Below, in pieces: positions 43,971 through 53,397 of a stretch of 64,000 bases of DNA. Position numbers and translations under genes: made by a program. How positions within the stretch are numbered: the first letter of the stretch is position 1; each line of letters opens with the position of its first letter. This stretch comes from Brevundimonas sp. UBA7664 (GTDB taxonomy: Bacteria > Pseudomonadota > Alphaproteobacteria > Caulobacterales > Caulobacteraceae), in assembly GCF_002483305.1 (NCBI RefSeq), contig NZ_DLHQ01000026.1, positions 1 to 64,000 of the forward strand, given 5' to 3'. Under the pieces are notes generated by a model. The model saw nothing but the letters and a program-made list of their open reading frames with translations. It was not told the DNA's origin and did not search any database.

Positions 43971-46409
43971 ATGTTGCCGATCCATGCCGTTCTCGAGCCG
44001 TTGAAGGCCGCCCTGGTCGGGGGAAACGCGGCCGTGCTGGCCGCACCGCCGGGAGCCGGCAAGACCACGGTCGTTCCGCTGGCATTGCTCGACGCGCCCT
44101 GGCTGGCCGGCGGCAAGCTGCTGGTGCTGGAGCCGCGGCGGCTGGCGGCGCGGGCGGCGGCCGAACGGATGGCGGCGACCCTGGGCGAGGCGACCGGCGG
44201 GACGGTGGGCTATCGCACCCGGCTGCAGAGCCGGATCGGGCCGGGCACGCGGATCGAGGTGATCACCGAAGGGGTGTTCGCGCGGATGATTCTCGACGAC
44301 CCGGGCCTGGAGGGCGTCGGGGCCGTGCTGTTCGACGAATTCCACGAACGGTCGCTGGACGCCGATCTGGGACTGGCGCTGGCGCGGGAGACCCAGGGGC
44401 TGCTGCGTGAGGACCTGCGGCTGCTGGTGATGTCGGCGACCCTGGACATCGCCGGGGTGTCCAGACTGCTGGCCAATGAAGCGGGGGATTGGGCGCCGGT
44501 GATCGAGGCCGAGGGCCGGATGTTCCCGGTCGAGACCCGCTATTCCGGTCGCAATCCGGTCGAGCGGATCGAGGACGCCGCCGCGCGCGCGGTCATCCAG
44601 GCGCTGGGTGAGGAGCCCGGCTCACTGCTGGTCTTCCTGCCGGGGCAGGGCGAAATCCACCGCACCGCGCAGCGGCTGGCCGGGCGGCTGCGCGATCCGG
44701 CGGTGGATGTCGTTCCCCTTTACGGCGCGCTGGACCGGGAGACCCAGGACCGCGCCATCCAGCCGGCGGCGCAGGGGCGGCGCAAGGTCGTGCTGGCGAC
44801 GTCGGTGGCCGAGACCAGTCTGACCATCGAGGGGGTGCGGGTGGTCATCGACGGCGGCCTGTCGCGCGTGCCGCGGTTCGAGCCGTCCAGCGGCCTGACG
44901 CGGCTGGCGACGGTGCGGGTCAGCCGGTCCTCCGCCGAACAGAGGCGCGGCCGGGCCGGGCGGACGGAGCCGGGCGTCTGCTACCGGCTGTGGGACGAGG
45001 CGGCCACCCGCGGGCTGGTTCCGCATCAACGGCCCGAGATCCTCGAGGCCGACCTGACCGGCTTCGCGCTCGATCTGGCGCGTTGGGGCGCGCGCTCCAC
45101 AGAGACCCTGGCCCTGCTGGACCAGCCGCCGGCGGGCGCCTTCGCAGAGGCGCGCAAGGTGCTGACGCGGCTGGGCGCGCTCGACGAGACCGGCGCCCTG
45201 ACCACGCACGGGCGGCGAATGACGCGCATCCCGTTGCCGCCGCGGCTGGCGCATATGGTCGCCCTGGCCAGCGATGCGGGAGACGCCGCGCTGGGCGCCC
45301 GGATCGCGGCGGTGTTGAGCGAGCCGGGACTGGGCGGCAACGACGTCGATCTCAGAGACCGGCTGCGCGGCCTGGAGCGCGACCGGTCCCCGGGGGGCCG
45401 GGACGCCCTCAAGCTGGCGGACCGTTGGGCGCGGGCGGCCGGGGCCGGGCAGGGGGGCGAGGCTGACGTGGGCGTGCTGCTGGCCGAGGCCTTCCCGGAA
45501 CGGGTGGCGAAGGCGCGCGGCAAGCCGGGCGAGGTGTTGCTGGCTTCGGGGCGGGGGGCCTTCCTTGATCCGACGGATGCCCTTGCGCGCGAGCCCTGGC
45601 TGGCGGTGGCGGAACTGGGCGGCGGCGATGCGCGCGACCGCATCCGGCTGGCGGCTCCGGTCGATCCGGCGACGCTGGAGGGGCGGATCGAGATCGAGGA
45701 CCGTCTGGGCCGCGAGCCGTCGGGGCGGATGACGCTGCGCCGCATCCGCCGCATCGGGGCGATCGTGGTCGATGAGAAGATCTTCGGGACGCCGGACCGG
45801 GCGGCGATCACGGCGGCGTTGCGGGCCGAGGTCGAGCGGGACGGACTGGCGGCCCTGCGCTGGGGCGAGCGGGCGGCGGGGTTGCGGGCCCGGCTGGCCT
45901 TCGTGGCCGCGCTGGAGACCGGCTGGCCGGACGTGTCGGACGCGGGCCTGGCGACGGCCCGGGAGACCTGGCTGTGGCCGCTGCTGGAGGCGGTGCAGGC
46001 GCTGGACAAGATCGACGACGGTGCGCTGGAAGCAGGCGTGCGGGCGCTGATCCCGTGGGACCGGCAGCGGGCGCTGGACGAACTCGCCCCGGCGCGGCTG
46101 GCGACGCCGCTGGGATCCGCGGCGATCGACTATGCGGCCGAGGGCGGGCCGCGGGTGGATATCCGGGTGCAGGAGCTGTTCGGAACGACGACCCATCCGA
46201 CGGTCGGCGGCGGACGGGTTCCGCTGACCCTCGCCCTGCTGTCGCCGGCGCGGCGGCCGGTGCAGGTGACCAAGGACCTGCCCGGCTTCTGGGCCGGCAG
46301 CTGGGCGGCGGTGCGCAGCGAGATGCGGGGCCGCTATCCCCGGCACCCTTGGCCCGAGGATCCTACGAAGGCCGAAGCGACCAGCCGGGCCAAGCCGCGC
46401 GGGACGTGA
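43971..46409 (+). CDS. hrpB: ATP-dependent helicase HrpB
   Basis: The 812-residue DEAH-family helicase has AAPPGAGKTTVVP (Walker A, residues 24-36), DEFHERS (122-128) in place of DEAH, VMSATLD, the helicase C-terminal GVRVVIDGGLSRVPRFEP and QRRGRAGRTEPGVCYRLW, and the HrpB-specific C-terminal domain (TVGGGRVPLTLALLSPARRP, LPGFWAGSW). Its cellular function in bacteria is not well defined. ATG 43971 is preferred over GTG 43938 because it matches the family start MLPIHAVLEPL. Confidence 0.95.
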   Translation: MLPIHAVLEPLKAALVGGNAAVLAAPPGAGKTTVVPLALLDAPWLAGGKLLVLEPRRLAARAAAERMAATLGEATGGTVGYRTRLQSRIGPGTRIEVITEGVFARMILDDPGLEGVGAVLFDEFHERSLDADLGLALARETQGLLREDLRLLVMSATLDIAGVSRLLANEAGDWAPVIEAEGRMFPVETRYSGRNPVERIEDAAARAVIQALGEEPGSLLVFLPGQGEIHRTAQRLAGRLRDPAVDVVPLYGALDRETQDRAIQPAAQGRRKVVLATSVAETSLTIEGVRVVIDGGLSRVPRFEPSSGLTRLATVRVSRSSAEQRRGRAGRTEPGVCYRLWDEAATRGLVPHQRPEILEADLTGFALDLARWGARSTETLALLDQPPAGAFAEARKVLTRLGALDETGALTTHGRRMTRIPLPPRLAHMVALASDAGDAALGARIAAVLSEPGLGGNDVDLRDRLRGLERDRSPGGRDALKLADRWARAAGAGQGGEADVGVLLAEAFPERVAKARGKPGEVLLASGRGAFLDPTDALAREPWLAVAELGGGDARDRIRLAAPVDPATLEGRIEIEDRLGREPSGRMTLRRIRRIGAIVVDEKIFGTPDRAAITAALRAEVERDGLAALRWGERAAGLRARLAFVAALETGWPDVSDAGLATARETWLWPLLEAVQALDKIDDGALEAGVRALIPWDRQRALDELAPARLATPLGSAAIDYAAEGGPRVDIRVQELFGTTTHPTVGGGRVPLTLALLSPARRPVQVTKDLPGFWAGSWAAVRSEMRGRYPRHPWPEDPTKAEATSRAKPRGT

Positions 46410-46412
46410 GGA

Positions 46413-47747
46413 TCAGCGGGCGTCGGCCGTTCGCTCGATCCGCGGCTGTGCGGGCCCGCCAGCGAAGTCGACCGTCATCGCCTGCACCGTCGAGCCGGAT
46501 GTCTCGAACACCATCCGCATGCCCAGGGCGGTTTCGACGGCAAAGCGATGGCCGCCGAGGGGGATCAACGCGATCGCTGGCCGCTCACCCCGCCGGGTGA
46601 ACAGTCGCACGCCGTCCGTGGTGAGGGTGCGCTCGCCATAGACGCCGGCATAGGCCGCCAGGGCGAGATCAGCGGTGCGCCCCAGTGCGCGTGACTCCAT
46701 GGCCTCGGCCACGGCCTCCAGCGCGGGGCGTTCCTCGGCCGGGGCAGCACCGATCAGGGTGCGCAGCGCCGCGGCGTGGGCTGTGTCGAGGGCGACAGGG
46801 ACCCCCGCCTCGATCGTCGGCGCATGACCGACTCCTTCCCAGTCCTTGCCGGTGGAGGCCAGCACCGCGCGCCCGACCGAGACGCTGAGGACAAACTGAT
46901 CGCCGACGGCGACAATGTCATTGCGGAAGCCCGCCCCGGCGGTATTGGCGCCCACAATCTGGCCGAGTTGATAGCCCGCGACGTGGCCGGTGAATTCCTC
47001 GGCGGCCGATCCGGTCGCCTCGCTGGTCAAGACGTACAGGGGCTTGCCGATCATGCGCTGTTCGGGCGGCGCCGCCAGGGTCGACAGGCCGTCGGCTTCC
47101 GCAGAGCCGTTCATATAGAAGGTCACCAGCGGCGTATCGACGGCCAGGAACCGGCTGATGATATGTTGCACCGCCTCGGGGCTGCCGCCGCCGTTGCCGC
47201 GCAGATCGATGATCACGGCGTCGCCACCCGCGAGAAAGCGCATGGCCCCGTCGAGGGCGGCGGCGCTCTCGGCCCCGATCCAGTGGAAGCCGTCGTAGGT
47301 CATCAGCCGGACATTGCCGGGCAAGACGCGCAGCTCGGTGATTCCGTGGTTGGCCTGACGGACCAGCCGTTCGTAGGCGACGAGGTCGCCCGGCGCGTCT
47401 CCGGTTCCACCCGCGATCACGGCGACCGTGCGCGGATCGAAGCGGAAACTCAGATGCCGGTCCTGGCCGACCCGTTCGAGATCGGCATTGATCTGTTCCG
47501 CGAGGGCCGCGCCGTCCGCGACGGCGTAGCGGCCCGAGGCCAGGCCCTCCGCCAGCACGGCGTCCAGCGCCGGACGACGCTCGGGCAGGACATAGCGCTC
47601 ACCGATCACCCGGCGGACTTCGGCCACGACGGTCGCCGGGTCGACGGCCTGGGCGGCCGCCGTAGCAGTGGAAGGCTGGGCCCCGGCATGGGCGGGCAGA
47701 GCGGTCGCGGCGAGCGCGACGGTGGCCAGGAGAACGGCGAAATGCAT
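46413..47747 (-). CDS. Secreted S41-family (C-terminal-processing-like) peptidase
   Basis: The 444-residue precursor has a signal peptide (cleavage after LPAHA) and an S41 catalytic domain without an obvious PDZ: VIIDLRGNGGGSPEAVQHII (residues 178-197) and YVLTSEATGSAAEEFTGHVA, where Ser247 is the likely nucleophile. The N-terminal helical part resembles interphotoreceptor-retinoid-binding-protein-type S41 members. A strand-rich C-terminal domain follows (VYGERTLTTDGVRLFTRRGE). Substrate unknown. It diverges from the Lrp/AsnC gene across a 117-nt gap that holds a perfect palindrome. Confidence 0.88.
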   Translation of the reverse strand: MHFAVLLATVALAATALPAHAGAQPSTATAAAQAVDPATVVAEVRRVIGERYVLPERRPALDAVLAEGLASGRYAVADGAALAEQINADLERVGQDRHLSFRFDPRTVAVIAGGTGDAPGDLVAYERLVRQANHGITELRVLPGNVRLMTYDGFHWIGAESAAALDGAMRFLAGGDAVIIDLRGNGGGSPEAVQHIISRFLAVDTPLVTFYMNGSAEADGLSTLAAPPEQRMIGKPLYVLTSEATGSAAEEFTGHVAGYQLGQIVGANTAGAGFRNDIVAVGDQFVLSVSVGRAVLASTGKDWEGVGHAPTIEAGVPVALDTAHAAALRTLIGAAPAEERPALEAVAEAMESRALGRTADLALAAYAGVYGERTLTTDGVRLFTRRGERPAIALIPLGGHRFAVETALGMRMVFETSGSTVQAMTVDFAGGPAQPRIERTADAR

Positions 47748-47824
47748 ACGAAAAGAACCTGTTGGTTTGATCCCCTGTTATCGCTTGGATGGGATGAGGA
47801 ATTCGGGCATTCGTGGGCCCCGGC

Positions 47825-47841
47825 TTGCCAGAAACTGGCAA
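47825..47841. promoter_or_regulatory. Operator-like palindrome before the Lrp/AsnC gene
   Basis: TTGCCAGAAACTGGCAA is a perfect inverted repeat (7-bp arms, AAA centre) ending 23 nt before ATG 47865 and about 78 nt from the divergent S41 peptidase start. Lrp/AsnC regulators usually bind such dyads beside their own genes, so autoregulation and control of the peptidase gene are plausible. Confidence 0.6.
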
Positions 47842-47864
47842 AACTTGGCGGCCGGCTGCGGGAG

Positions 47865-48326
47865 ATGTGCAAATTGAATCAGCTGGACCGGGCCCTGCTC
47901 GCCTGCCTGCAGCAGGACAATATGCAGACGGCGGATCGCCTGGCCGAGCAGGTCGGCCGGTCGTCCTCGGCGGTGGCCCGTCGCGTCCGGCGTCTGAGGG
48001 CCGAGGGCGCCATTGCCGCCGAGACGGCGGTTCTGTCCGATGCGGCGGCGGGGCATCCCTTGTCGGCGGTGATCCATGTCCAGCTGGAGAGCCACGTCCC
48101 GCACGAGAGCAACCGCCTGCGTCAGCGTCTGATAGCCCATCCCCAGGTCCAGCTCTGTCTCGATATCGCCGGGGCCTTCGATATCGTCCTTCTGGTCGTG
48201 GCCGCCGACATGGAGGTCTTCAACGCCTTCACCCTGTCCGTTCTCGAACAGCCGGTCGTGCGCCGGTTCGAGACCAGTTTCGTCAAGAAGCGCCACAAGG
48301 CCACCCTCGCGGTGCCGCTCGTCTAG
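47865..48326 (+). CDS. Lrp/AsnC family transcriptional regulator
   Basis: The 153-residue protein has an N-terminal winged HTH (LNQLDRALLACLQQDNMQTA, DRLAEQVGRSSSAVARRVRR) and a C-terminal RAM ligand-binding domain (AVIHVQLESHVPHESNRLRQ ... CLDIAGAFDIVLLVVAADME). It probably forms octamers or tetramers that sense an amino acid. ATG 47865 is used, but GGGAG lies directly against it; TTG 47874, spaced 9 nt from GGGAG and giving MNQLDRALL, is a serious alternative. Confidence 0.92.
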   Translation: MCKLNQLDRALLACLQQDNMQTADRLAEQVGRSSSAVARRVRRLRAEGAIAAETAVLSDAAAGHPLSAVIHVQLESHVPHESNRLRQRLIAHPQVQLCLDIAGAFDIVLLVVAADMEVFNAFTLSVLEQPVVRRFETSFVKKRHKATLAVPLV

Positions 48327-48354
48327 CGAGCCGCCGCCCAGGCGTGGATGGCGC

Positions 48355-48383
48355 TTGCCTTTTGTCCCCAACCCGCCTACATG
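48355..48383 (+). promoter_or_regulatory. Housekeeping promoter for rpsB-tsf
   Basis: TTGCCTT (48355-48361), a 14-nt spacer and CCTACATG (48376-48383) match the Caulobacter housekeeping consensus well (CTANAW exact). Initiation near 48390 leaves a leader of about 112 nt before the rpsB ATG, long enough for the S2-binding autoregulatory structure known in many bacteria. Confidence 0.55.
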
Positions 48384-48501
48384 CCCGCCCACTTCACACG
48401 CAGGCGTGGCGCTGACGGGGAGAAATCCCGTTTGCTCCGTTCCGAGGGCCAAAAGGCCTTTACCCGTCTGCGGCGGATCAATCGGATAAAGGACTAACCT
48501 C

Positions 48502-49452
48502 ATGGCTCTGCCAGAATTCTCCATGCGTTCGCTGCTCGAAGCCGGCGCGCACTTCGGTCACCAGACGCACCGGTGGAACCCGAAGATGGAGCGCTACATC
48601 TTCGGATCGCGCTCGAACATCCACATCATCGACCTGTCGCAGTCGATCCCGCTGCTGCACCAGGCGCTGGTCGCCGTGCGCGACGTCGCCGCCAAGGGCG
48701 GTCGCGTGCTGTTCGTCGGCACCAAGCGTCAGGCGTCGGATCCGGTGGCCGAGGCAGCCAAGCGCTGCGCCCAGTATTACATGAACAACCGCTGGCTCGG
48801 CGGCACCCTGACCAACTGGCGCACCGTGTCGGGCTCGATCGCCCGCCTGCGCGAGCTGGAAGGCCTTCTGGAGTCGGGCGGCGACGGCCGGGTCAAGAAG
48901 GAGCTGCTGAACCTGCAGCGCGAGAAGGACAAGCTCGAGCTGTCGCTGGGCGGCATCAAGGACATGGGCTCGATCCCGGACATCATCTTCGTGATCGACA
49001 CCAACAAGGAAGCGATCGCGATCCTCGAAGCCCGCAAGCTGAACATCCCGATCATCGCCATCCTCGACACCAACTCCGATCCGGACGGCATCACCTATCC
49101 GATCCCCGGCAACGATGACGCGGCCCGCGCCATCCAGACCTATTGCGACCTGATCGCCGACGCCGTCCTCGACGGTCTGGCCGCCGGCCAGGCGTCGCAA
49201 GGCGTCGATCTGGGCGCCGCGGTCAACCCGGACGAGCCCATGCTGCGCGCAGCCAAGGCTCCGAAGGCGGCCAAGGCTGTTGAAGCCGAAGTCGCCCCGG
49301 CCGAGGCTGAAGCTGTCGCCGAGGAAATGATCGCCGCCGCTGAACCGGCTGCTGAAGACGCGCCGGCCGAACCGGCCGTCGCCGACGAAGCCGCCCAGGC
49401 CGCGACCTCGGAAGCCAACGACGCCGTCGAAACCGAGAAGGCCGCGGTCTAA
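48502..49452 (+). CDS. rpsB: 30S ribosomal protein S2
   Basis: The N-terminus [20 protein letters not shown] and the blocks [44 protein letters not shown] and [19 protein letters not shown] are diagnostic of S2. At 316 residues it is longer than the usual 230-260: residues from about 245 form an Ala/Glu/Pro-rich acidic tail, a feature seen in alphaproteobacterial S2 proteins. The gene precedes tsf, with a hairpin between. Confidence 0.98.
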   Translation: MALPEFSMRSLLEAGAHFGHQTHRWNPKMERYIFGSRSNIHIIDLSQSIPLLHQALVAVRDVAAKGGRVLFVGTKRQASDPVAEAAKRCAQYYMNNRWLGGTLTNWRTVSGSIARLRELEGLLESGGDGRVKKELLNLQREKDKLELSLGGIKDMGSIPDIIFVIDTNKEAIAILEARKLNIPIIAILDTNSDPDGITYPIPGNDDAARAIQTYCDLIADAVLDGLAAGQASQGVDLGAAVNPDEPMLRAAKAPKAAKAVEAEVAPAEAEAVAEEMIAAAEPAAEDAPAEPAVADEAAQAATSEANDAVETEKAAV

Positions 49453-49486
49453 CCACCCGCCTTCCACCGACGGTGAACCTGATATG

Positions 49487-49514
49487 CGGCCGGACCTGAA
49501 AACGGGTCCGGCCG
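49487..49514 (+). terminator. Hairpin between rpsB and tsf (partial terminator)
   Basis: CGGCCGGACC / GGTCCGGCCG forms a 10-bp stem with an 8-nt loop, with no T-run behind it. It probably attenuates or processes the rpsB-tsf transcript so S2 and EF-Ts are made in different amounts. AAGGAG follows at 49533-49538 as the tsf ribosome site. Confidence 0.6.
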
Positions 49515-49545
49515 TTCCCGCATACGCATACCAAGGAGATATCCC

Positions 49546-50487
49546 ATGGCCGAGATCACAGCCGCCCTCGTGATGGAACTGCGCGCCAAGTCCGGCGTCG
49601 GCATGATGGACTGCAAGAAGGCGCTCCAGGAAACCGACGGCGACATCAACGCCGCGATCGACTGGCTGCGCGCCAAGGGCCTGTCCAAGGCCGCGAAGAA
49701 GGCCGACCGCGTCGCCGCCGAGGGCCTGGTCGCCGTGGCCTCGAAGGAAGTCGGAGCCGGTGAAGTCGGCGCCGCCATCGAGTTCAACGCCGAGACCGAT
49801 TTCGTCTCGCGCAACGAGCTGTTCCAGAACGCCGCCAAGCGGTTCGCCCAGCTGGGTCTCGAGCACGCTTCGGTCGAGGCCCTGCACGGAGCCGAACTGG
49901 AAGCCGGCAAGACGGTCCAGGACGAGGTCACCAGCATGATCGCCACCATCGGCGAGAACATGCAACTGCGCCGCGCCGCCCGCCTGTCGGTCGACGAGGG
50001 CGTGGTCGCCTCCTACGTCCACAACGCGGTGTCGCCGGGCGTCGGCCGCATCGGCGTGCTGGTCGCCCTGCACGGCGGCGGCGACAAGACCGCCCTCCGC
50101 GAACTGGGCCGCAAGATCGCCATGCACGTGGCGGCCACGGCTCCGCTGTCGCTGAACACGGACGATCTGGACCCGGCCGCCATCGAGAAGGAACGTCAGG
50201 TCCTGACCGAGAAGGCCAAGGAAGAAGGCAAGCCTGAAGCCATGATCGCCAAGATCGTGGAAGGCCAGATCAACAAGTTCCAGAAGGACGTGGTGCTGAT
50301 CAAGCAGCCGTTCGTCATGAACCCCGACGTGACCATCGAACAGCTGGTCGCCGACGCGGGCAAGGAACTGGGCCATCCGGGTCTGCACCTCGCCGGCTTC
50401 GTCCGCCTCGCGCTCGGCGAAGGCGTGGAGAAGGTCGAGGGCCCGGACTTCGCCACCGAAGTCGCCCAGATGACGGGCGGCCAGTAG
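49546..50487 (+). CDS. tsf: Translation elongation factor Ts
   Basis: EF-Ts exchanges GDP on EF-Tu. The 313-residue protein has the UBA-like N-terminus ([52 protein letters not shown]), the EF-Tu-contacting [12 protein letters not shown] core, [10 protein letters not shown] and [11 protein letters not shown]. Start ATG 49546 has AAGGAG at ideal spacing. A strong terminator follows 25 nt after the stop. Confidence 0.98.
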   Translation: MAEITAALVMELRAKSGVGMMDCKKALQETDGDINAAIDWLRAKGLSKAAKKADRVAAEGLVAVASKEVGAGEVGAAIEFNAETDFVSRNELFQNAAKRFAQLGLEHASVEALHGAELEAGKTVQDEVTSMIATIGENMQLRRAARLSVDEGVVASYVHNAVSPGVGRIGVLVALHGGGDKTALRELGRKIAMHVAATAPLSLNTDDLDPAAIEKERQVLTEKAKEEGKPEAMIAKIVEGQINKFQKDVVLIKQPFVMNPDVTIEQLVADAGKELGHPGLHLAGFVRLALGEGVEKVEGPDFATEVAQMTGGQ

Positions 50488-50511
50488 GCCTCCGACGCCA
50501 TCAGACGAACG

Positions 50512-50545
50512 AAGGGGCCGGCGCGCAATCGCCGGCCCCTTTTTC
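50512..50545 (+). terminator. Rho-independent terminator after tsf
   Basis: AAGGGGCCGGCG / CGCCGGCCCCTT with a 6-nt loop, then T5-C: a strong terminator ending the rpsB-tsf operon. Confidence 0.95.
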
Positions 50546-50611
50546 GTTTCGCTTTGCGCGAGCGGCGCTCTTGGGTCAAATGCGGGCCGATTGATTCACG
50601 GGGGACTGTTC

Positions 50612-52213
50612 ATGAAGCGCCTGCTCGTCGCCGTTTCGGCCATCGCCATTCTCGCCACCAGCCCGGTATTCGCCCAGGAGGTGGACCGCGCCGCGATCAA
50701 CCGCATCATCGACCAGGGGCTGAATCACAGCGAGGTCATGCAGACCGCCGCACATCTGACCGACCGGATCGGCGGGCGGATGACCAATTCCCCGCAGATG
50801 CGCCAGGCCGAGGCCTGGACGGCCCAGCAGTTCCGCGACTGGGGCCTGTCCAACGTTCGCGCCGACCCGTTCGAGTTCGGTCGTGGCTGGTCGATCGTCC
50901 GGTCCAGCGCGCGCATGACCGCGCCTCGCCCCCTCGACCTTCGGGCCATGCCGATCGCCTGGACCCCGTCCACGCCCGGCGTGATCAGCGGCGAGGTGAT
51001 CGTCGCCCCGATGGCCAACGCCGGCGACTTCGCCAAATGGCGCGGTCAACTGGCGGGCAAGATCGTCCTGGTCTCGCGTCCGACCGCGGTCACAGACCCG
51101 ACGCAGCCCGCCTTCCGGCGCCTCACCGACGAGGATCTGCGCAACGCCAACACCTACAATATGCCGAACATTGCGGCGCCCTCGACCGCCAGCCTGACGG
51201 GGCCCGACTTCGCCCGTCAGCTGGACGCCTTCCTGCAGGAGGAGGGCGCGCTGGCCTGGGTCCGGATGTCCCAGCGCGACGGCGGCCTGCTGCACGGCAC
51301 CGGCTCCGGCTACCGCATGGATGATCGGCGGCTCACGCCCGGCATGGAGCTGGCGGCCGAGGACTATCGCCGTCTGGCCCGACTGGCGCAGACGGAGGAC
51401 GCGAAGCCGACCCTCGAGCTGATGAGCGACGTCCGCTTCCATGAGGAGGACATCAACGCCAACAACATCCTCGCGGACATCCCGGGCACGAGCCGGTCGG
51501 GCGAATATGTGATGGCCGGCGCCCACCTCGACAGCTGGGTCGCCTCGGACGGCGCGGTGGACAACGCCGCCGGCACGGCCGTGGTCATGGAGGCCGCGCG
51601 CATCCTGAAGGCGCTGGGCGTGCGGCCCAAACGCACGATCCGCTTCGCCCTGTGGAATGGCGAGGAGCAGGGCCTTTGGGGCTCGCTGGCCTATGTCGAC
51701 CGGTATCTGGCGACCCGCGCGCCGCTGGGCGACCCCGCGCTGGACGCCCTGCCGAACGGCCGCACCTGGGGCCGGCGCTGGCCGATCCAGCCGCGCGAGG
51801 GCTACGGCGATCTGGTCGCCTACTTCAACCTGGACAACGGCTCGGGCAAGATCCGCGGCATCAACGCCGAGGGCAATGTCGCCGCCGCTCCGATCTTCCA
51901 GGACTGGCTGGAGCCGTTCAACGCCATGGGCGCGACGACGGTGTCCATGCGCACCGCCGGCGGGACCGACCACGTCTATCTGCAGACCGTCGGCGTTCCC
52001 GGCTTCCAGTTCATCCAGGACCCGCTCGACTACAGCGCGCGCCTGCACCACACCTCGATCGACAGCTACGATCACCTGCGGGCCGAGGATCTGCGTCAGG
52101 CCGCGATCATCCTGGCCAGCTTCCTGCTGAACGCCGCCAACAGCGATGAGCCCCTGCCGCGCATGCCGACCCCGACCCGGCCGACGCCGACGGATCCGTT
52201 TCCGTTCCAGTGA
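50612..52213 (+). CDS. Secreted M28-family zinc metallopeptidase
   Basis: The 533-residue precursor has a signal peptide (MKRLLVAVSAIAILATSPVF, cleavage after FA), a PA-domain insert (PLDLRAMPIAWTPSTPGVIS, GKIVLVSR) and an M28 catalytic domain: AGAHLDSWVASDGAVDNAAG (His and bridging Asp), WNGEEQGLWGS (catalytic Glu and metal Glu) and LHHTSIDSYD (metal His). It resembles carboxypeptidase Q-type exopeptidases. The C-terminus is Pro/Thr-rich. ATG 50612 follows GGGGGA; the longer frame from 50591 lacks a ribosome site. Confidence 0.92.
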   Translation: MKRLLVAVSAIAILATSPVFAQEVDRAAINRIIDQGLNHSEVMQTAAHLTDRIGGRMTNSPQMRQAEAWTAQQFRDWGLSNVRADPFEFGRGWSIVRSSARMTAPRPLDLRAMPIAWTPSTPGVISGEVIVAPMANAGDFAKWRGQLAGKIVLVSRPTAVTDPTQPAFRRLTDEDLRNANTYNMPNIAAPSTASLTGPDFARQLDAFLQEEGALAWVRMSQRDGGLLHGTGSGYRMDDRRLTPGMELAAEDYRRLARLAQTEDAKPTLELMSDVRFHEEDINANNILADIPGTSRSGEYVMAGAHLDSWVASDGAVDNAAGTAVVMEAARILKALGVRPKRTIRFALWNGEEQGLWGSLAYVDRYLATRAPLGDPALDALPNGRTWGRRWPIQPREGYGDLVAYFNLDNGSGKIRGINAEGNVAAAPIFQDWLEPFNAMGATTVSMRTAGGTDHVYLQTVGVPGFQFIQDPLDYSARLHHTSIDSYDHLRAEDLRQAAIILASFLLNAANSDEPLPRMPTPTRPTPTDPFPFQ

Positions 52214-52284
52214 GGGATGAGGGCGTCGTGACGCGACAATCACGACGCCTTCTCCGCGCGCCCGACACCGGCTAGACCAGCGGC

Positions 52285-52710
52285 ATGATCGGAAGACTGA
52301 ACCACGTCGGCGTCGCCACCCCCTCGATCGAGGCCAGCGTTGCGACGTATCGCGACATTCTCGGGGCCACGAAGGCGCACGACCCCTTCGACCTGCCGGC
52401 GCAGGGGGTGCGGGTCTGCTTCATCGACCTGCCTAACAGCCAGATCGAACTGATCGAGCCGCTGGGCGACGACAGCCCGATCCATGGCTTTCTGGCGAAG
52501 AACCCCAAGGGCGGCCAGCACCACGTCTGTTTCGAGGTCGAGGACATCCTGGCCGCGCGCGACGCCCTGCGGGAGAAGGGGGCGACCATCCTCGGCACGG
52601 GCGAACCGCGCATCGGCGCCCACGGCACCCCCATCATCTTCGTCCATCCGAAGGACATGGGCGGGGTGCTGGTCGAACTGATGGAAACGCCGAAAGACGG
52701 AGGCCACTGA
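52285..52710 (+). CDS. mce: Methylmalonyl-CoA epimerase
   Basis: The 141-residue VOC-fold protein has the epimerase pattern: RLNHVGVATPSIEASVATYR, IDLPNSQIELIEPLGDDSPI, KGGQHHVCFEVEDI and GGVLVELMETP. His7, His in HHVCFEV and Glu in VELME are the usual metal ligands. It interconverts (R)- and (S)-methylmalonyl-CoA in propionate catabolism; the mutase is not in this window. Its stop overlaps the DUF1467 start (TGATG), a pairing common in alphaproteobacteria. Confidence 0.93.
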   Translation: MIGRLNHVGVATPSIEASVATYRDILGATKAHDPFDLPAQGVRVCFIDLPNSQIELIEPLGDDSPIHGFLAKNPKGGQHHVCFEVEDILAARDALREKGATILGTGEPRIGAHGTPIIFVHPKDMGGVLVELMETPKDGGH

Positions 52711-52973
52711 TGCCCATCGGACCGTTCACGATCATCGCCATCTACATCGTCTGCTGGTGGGTCGTGCTGTTCACCGTCCTGCCCCTCGGCTCGTCGAGGG
52801 AGCATCACGAGCCGCCGACCGACGGCGGCCAGTGGGGCGCACCGGACAAGCCCGATCTCAAACGCAAATTCATCACCACCACCTGGGTCGCGGCCCTGGT
52901 CTGGCTGCTGGTGATGGTGCTGGTCTACATCGGCTGGATGCCGCTGCCCGACCTGGCGCCGCCGGTTCCGTGA
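52710..52973 (+). CDS. DUF1467 family membrane protein
   Basis: The 87-residue protein has two helices (FTIIAIYIVCWWVVLFTVLP; TTTWVAALVWLLVMVLVYIG) and the LPLGSSREHHEPPTDGG loop between them, the DUF1467 signature. Its function is unknown. It overlaps mce by one base and, in many alphaproteobacteria, lies between mce and proS, as here. Confidence 0.9.
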   Translation: MPIGPFTIIAIYIVCWWVVLFTVLPLGSSREHHEPPTDGGQWGAPDKPDLKRKFITTTWVAALVWLLVMVLVYIGWMPLPDLAPPVP

Positions 52974-52980
52974 GGCCCGG

Positions 52981-53319
52981 ATGACGGATCGCCTGTTCCT
53001 GCTCAATCCCGGCTGGACCGATGACGAGGGCGGGCCCTGGTACTGCCCGGCCGGCGCGGTCGTGGAGGGCGTGCTGGCTTTCCACCCGGCCCTGCGGGAC
53101 CAGCTGGAAATCCGCTACCTGGATCACCCGCGGCCCCGTCCTCCGGTGATCGAACTGGTTGGCGAGGACCACCAGGGTTGCCCCATCCTGGTACTGGACG
53201 GATCTTTCGACTGGCCCGAGGCGCTGACTTCGGCGGCGACCGGTCGGCGCTTCCTGCAGGACGAGGCGATCATCCCCTATCTGACGGCGCGATACGGGAT
53301 CGCACGGCCGCATCCCTAA
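52981..53319 (+). CDS. DUF3088 family protein
   Basis: The 112-residue protein fits DUF3088, a thioredoxin-like fold: RLFLLNPGWTDDEGGPWYCP near the N-terminus with a lone Cys-Pro at the position of the thioredoxin active site, then VVEGVLAFHPALRDQLEIRY and GEDHQGCPILVLDGSFDW. It could act in thiol chemistry, but no resolving Cys is adjacent. It begins 7 nt after DUF1467. Confidence 0.8.
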   Translation: MTDRLFLLNPGWTDDEGGPWYCPAGAVVEGVLAFHPALRDQLEIRYLDHPRPRPPVIELVGEDHQGCPILVLDGSFDWPEALTSAATGRRFLQDEAIIPYLTARYGIARPHP

Positions 53320-53397
53320 TCCCCGACCCGGCCTAGCTTTCGCCCCGGTCGCCCGGCTAAAGCTTGTCTCCCCTTCGCTTGCCGAGATTCTGACCCC

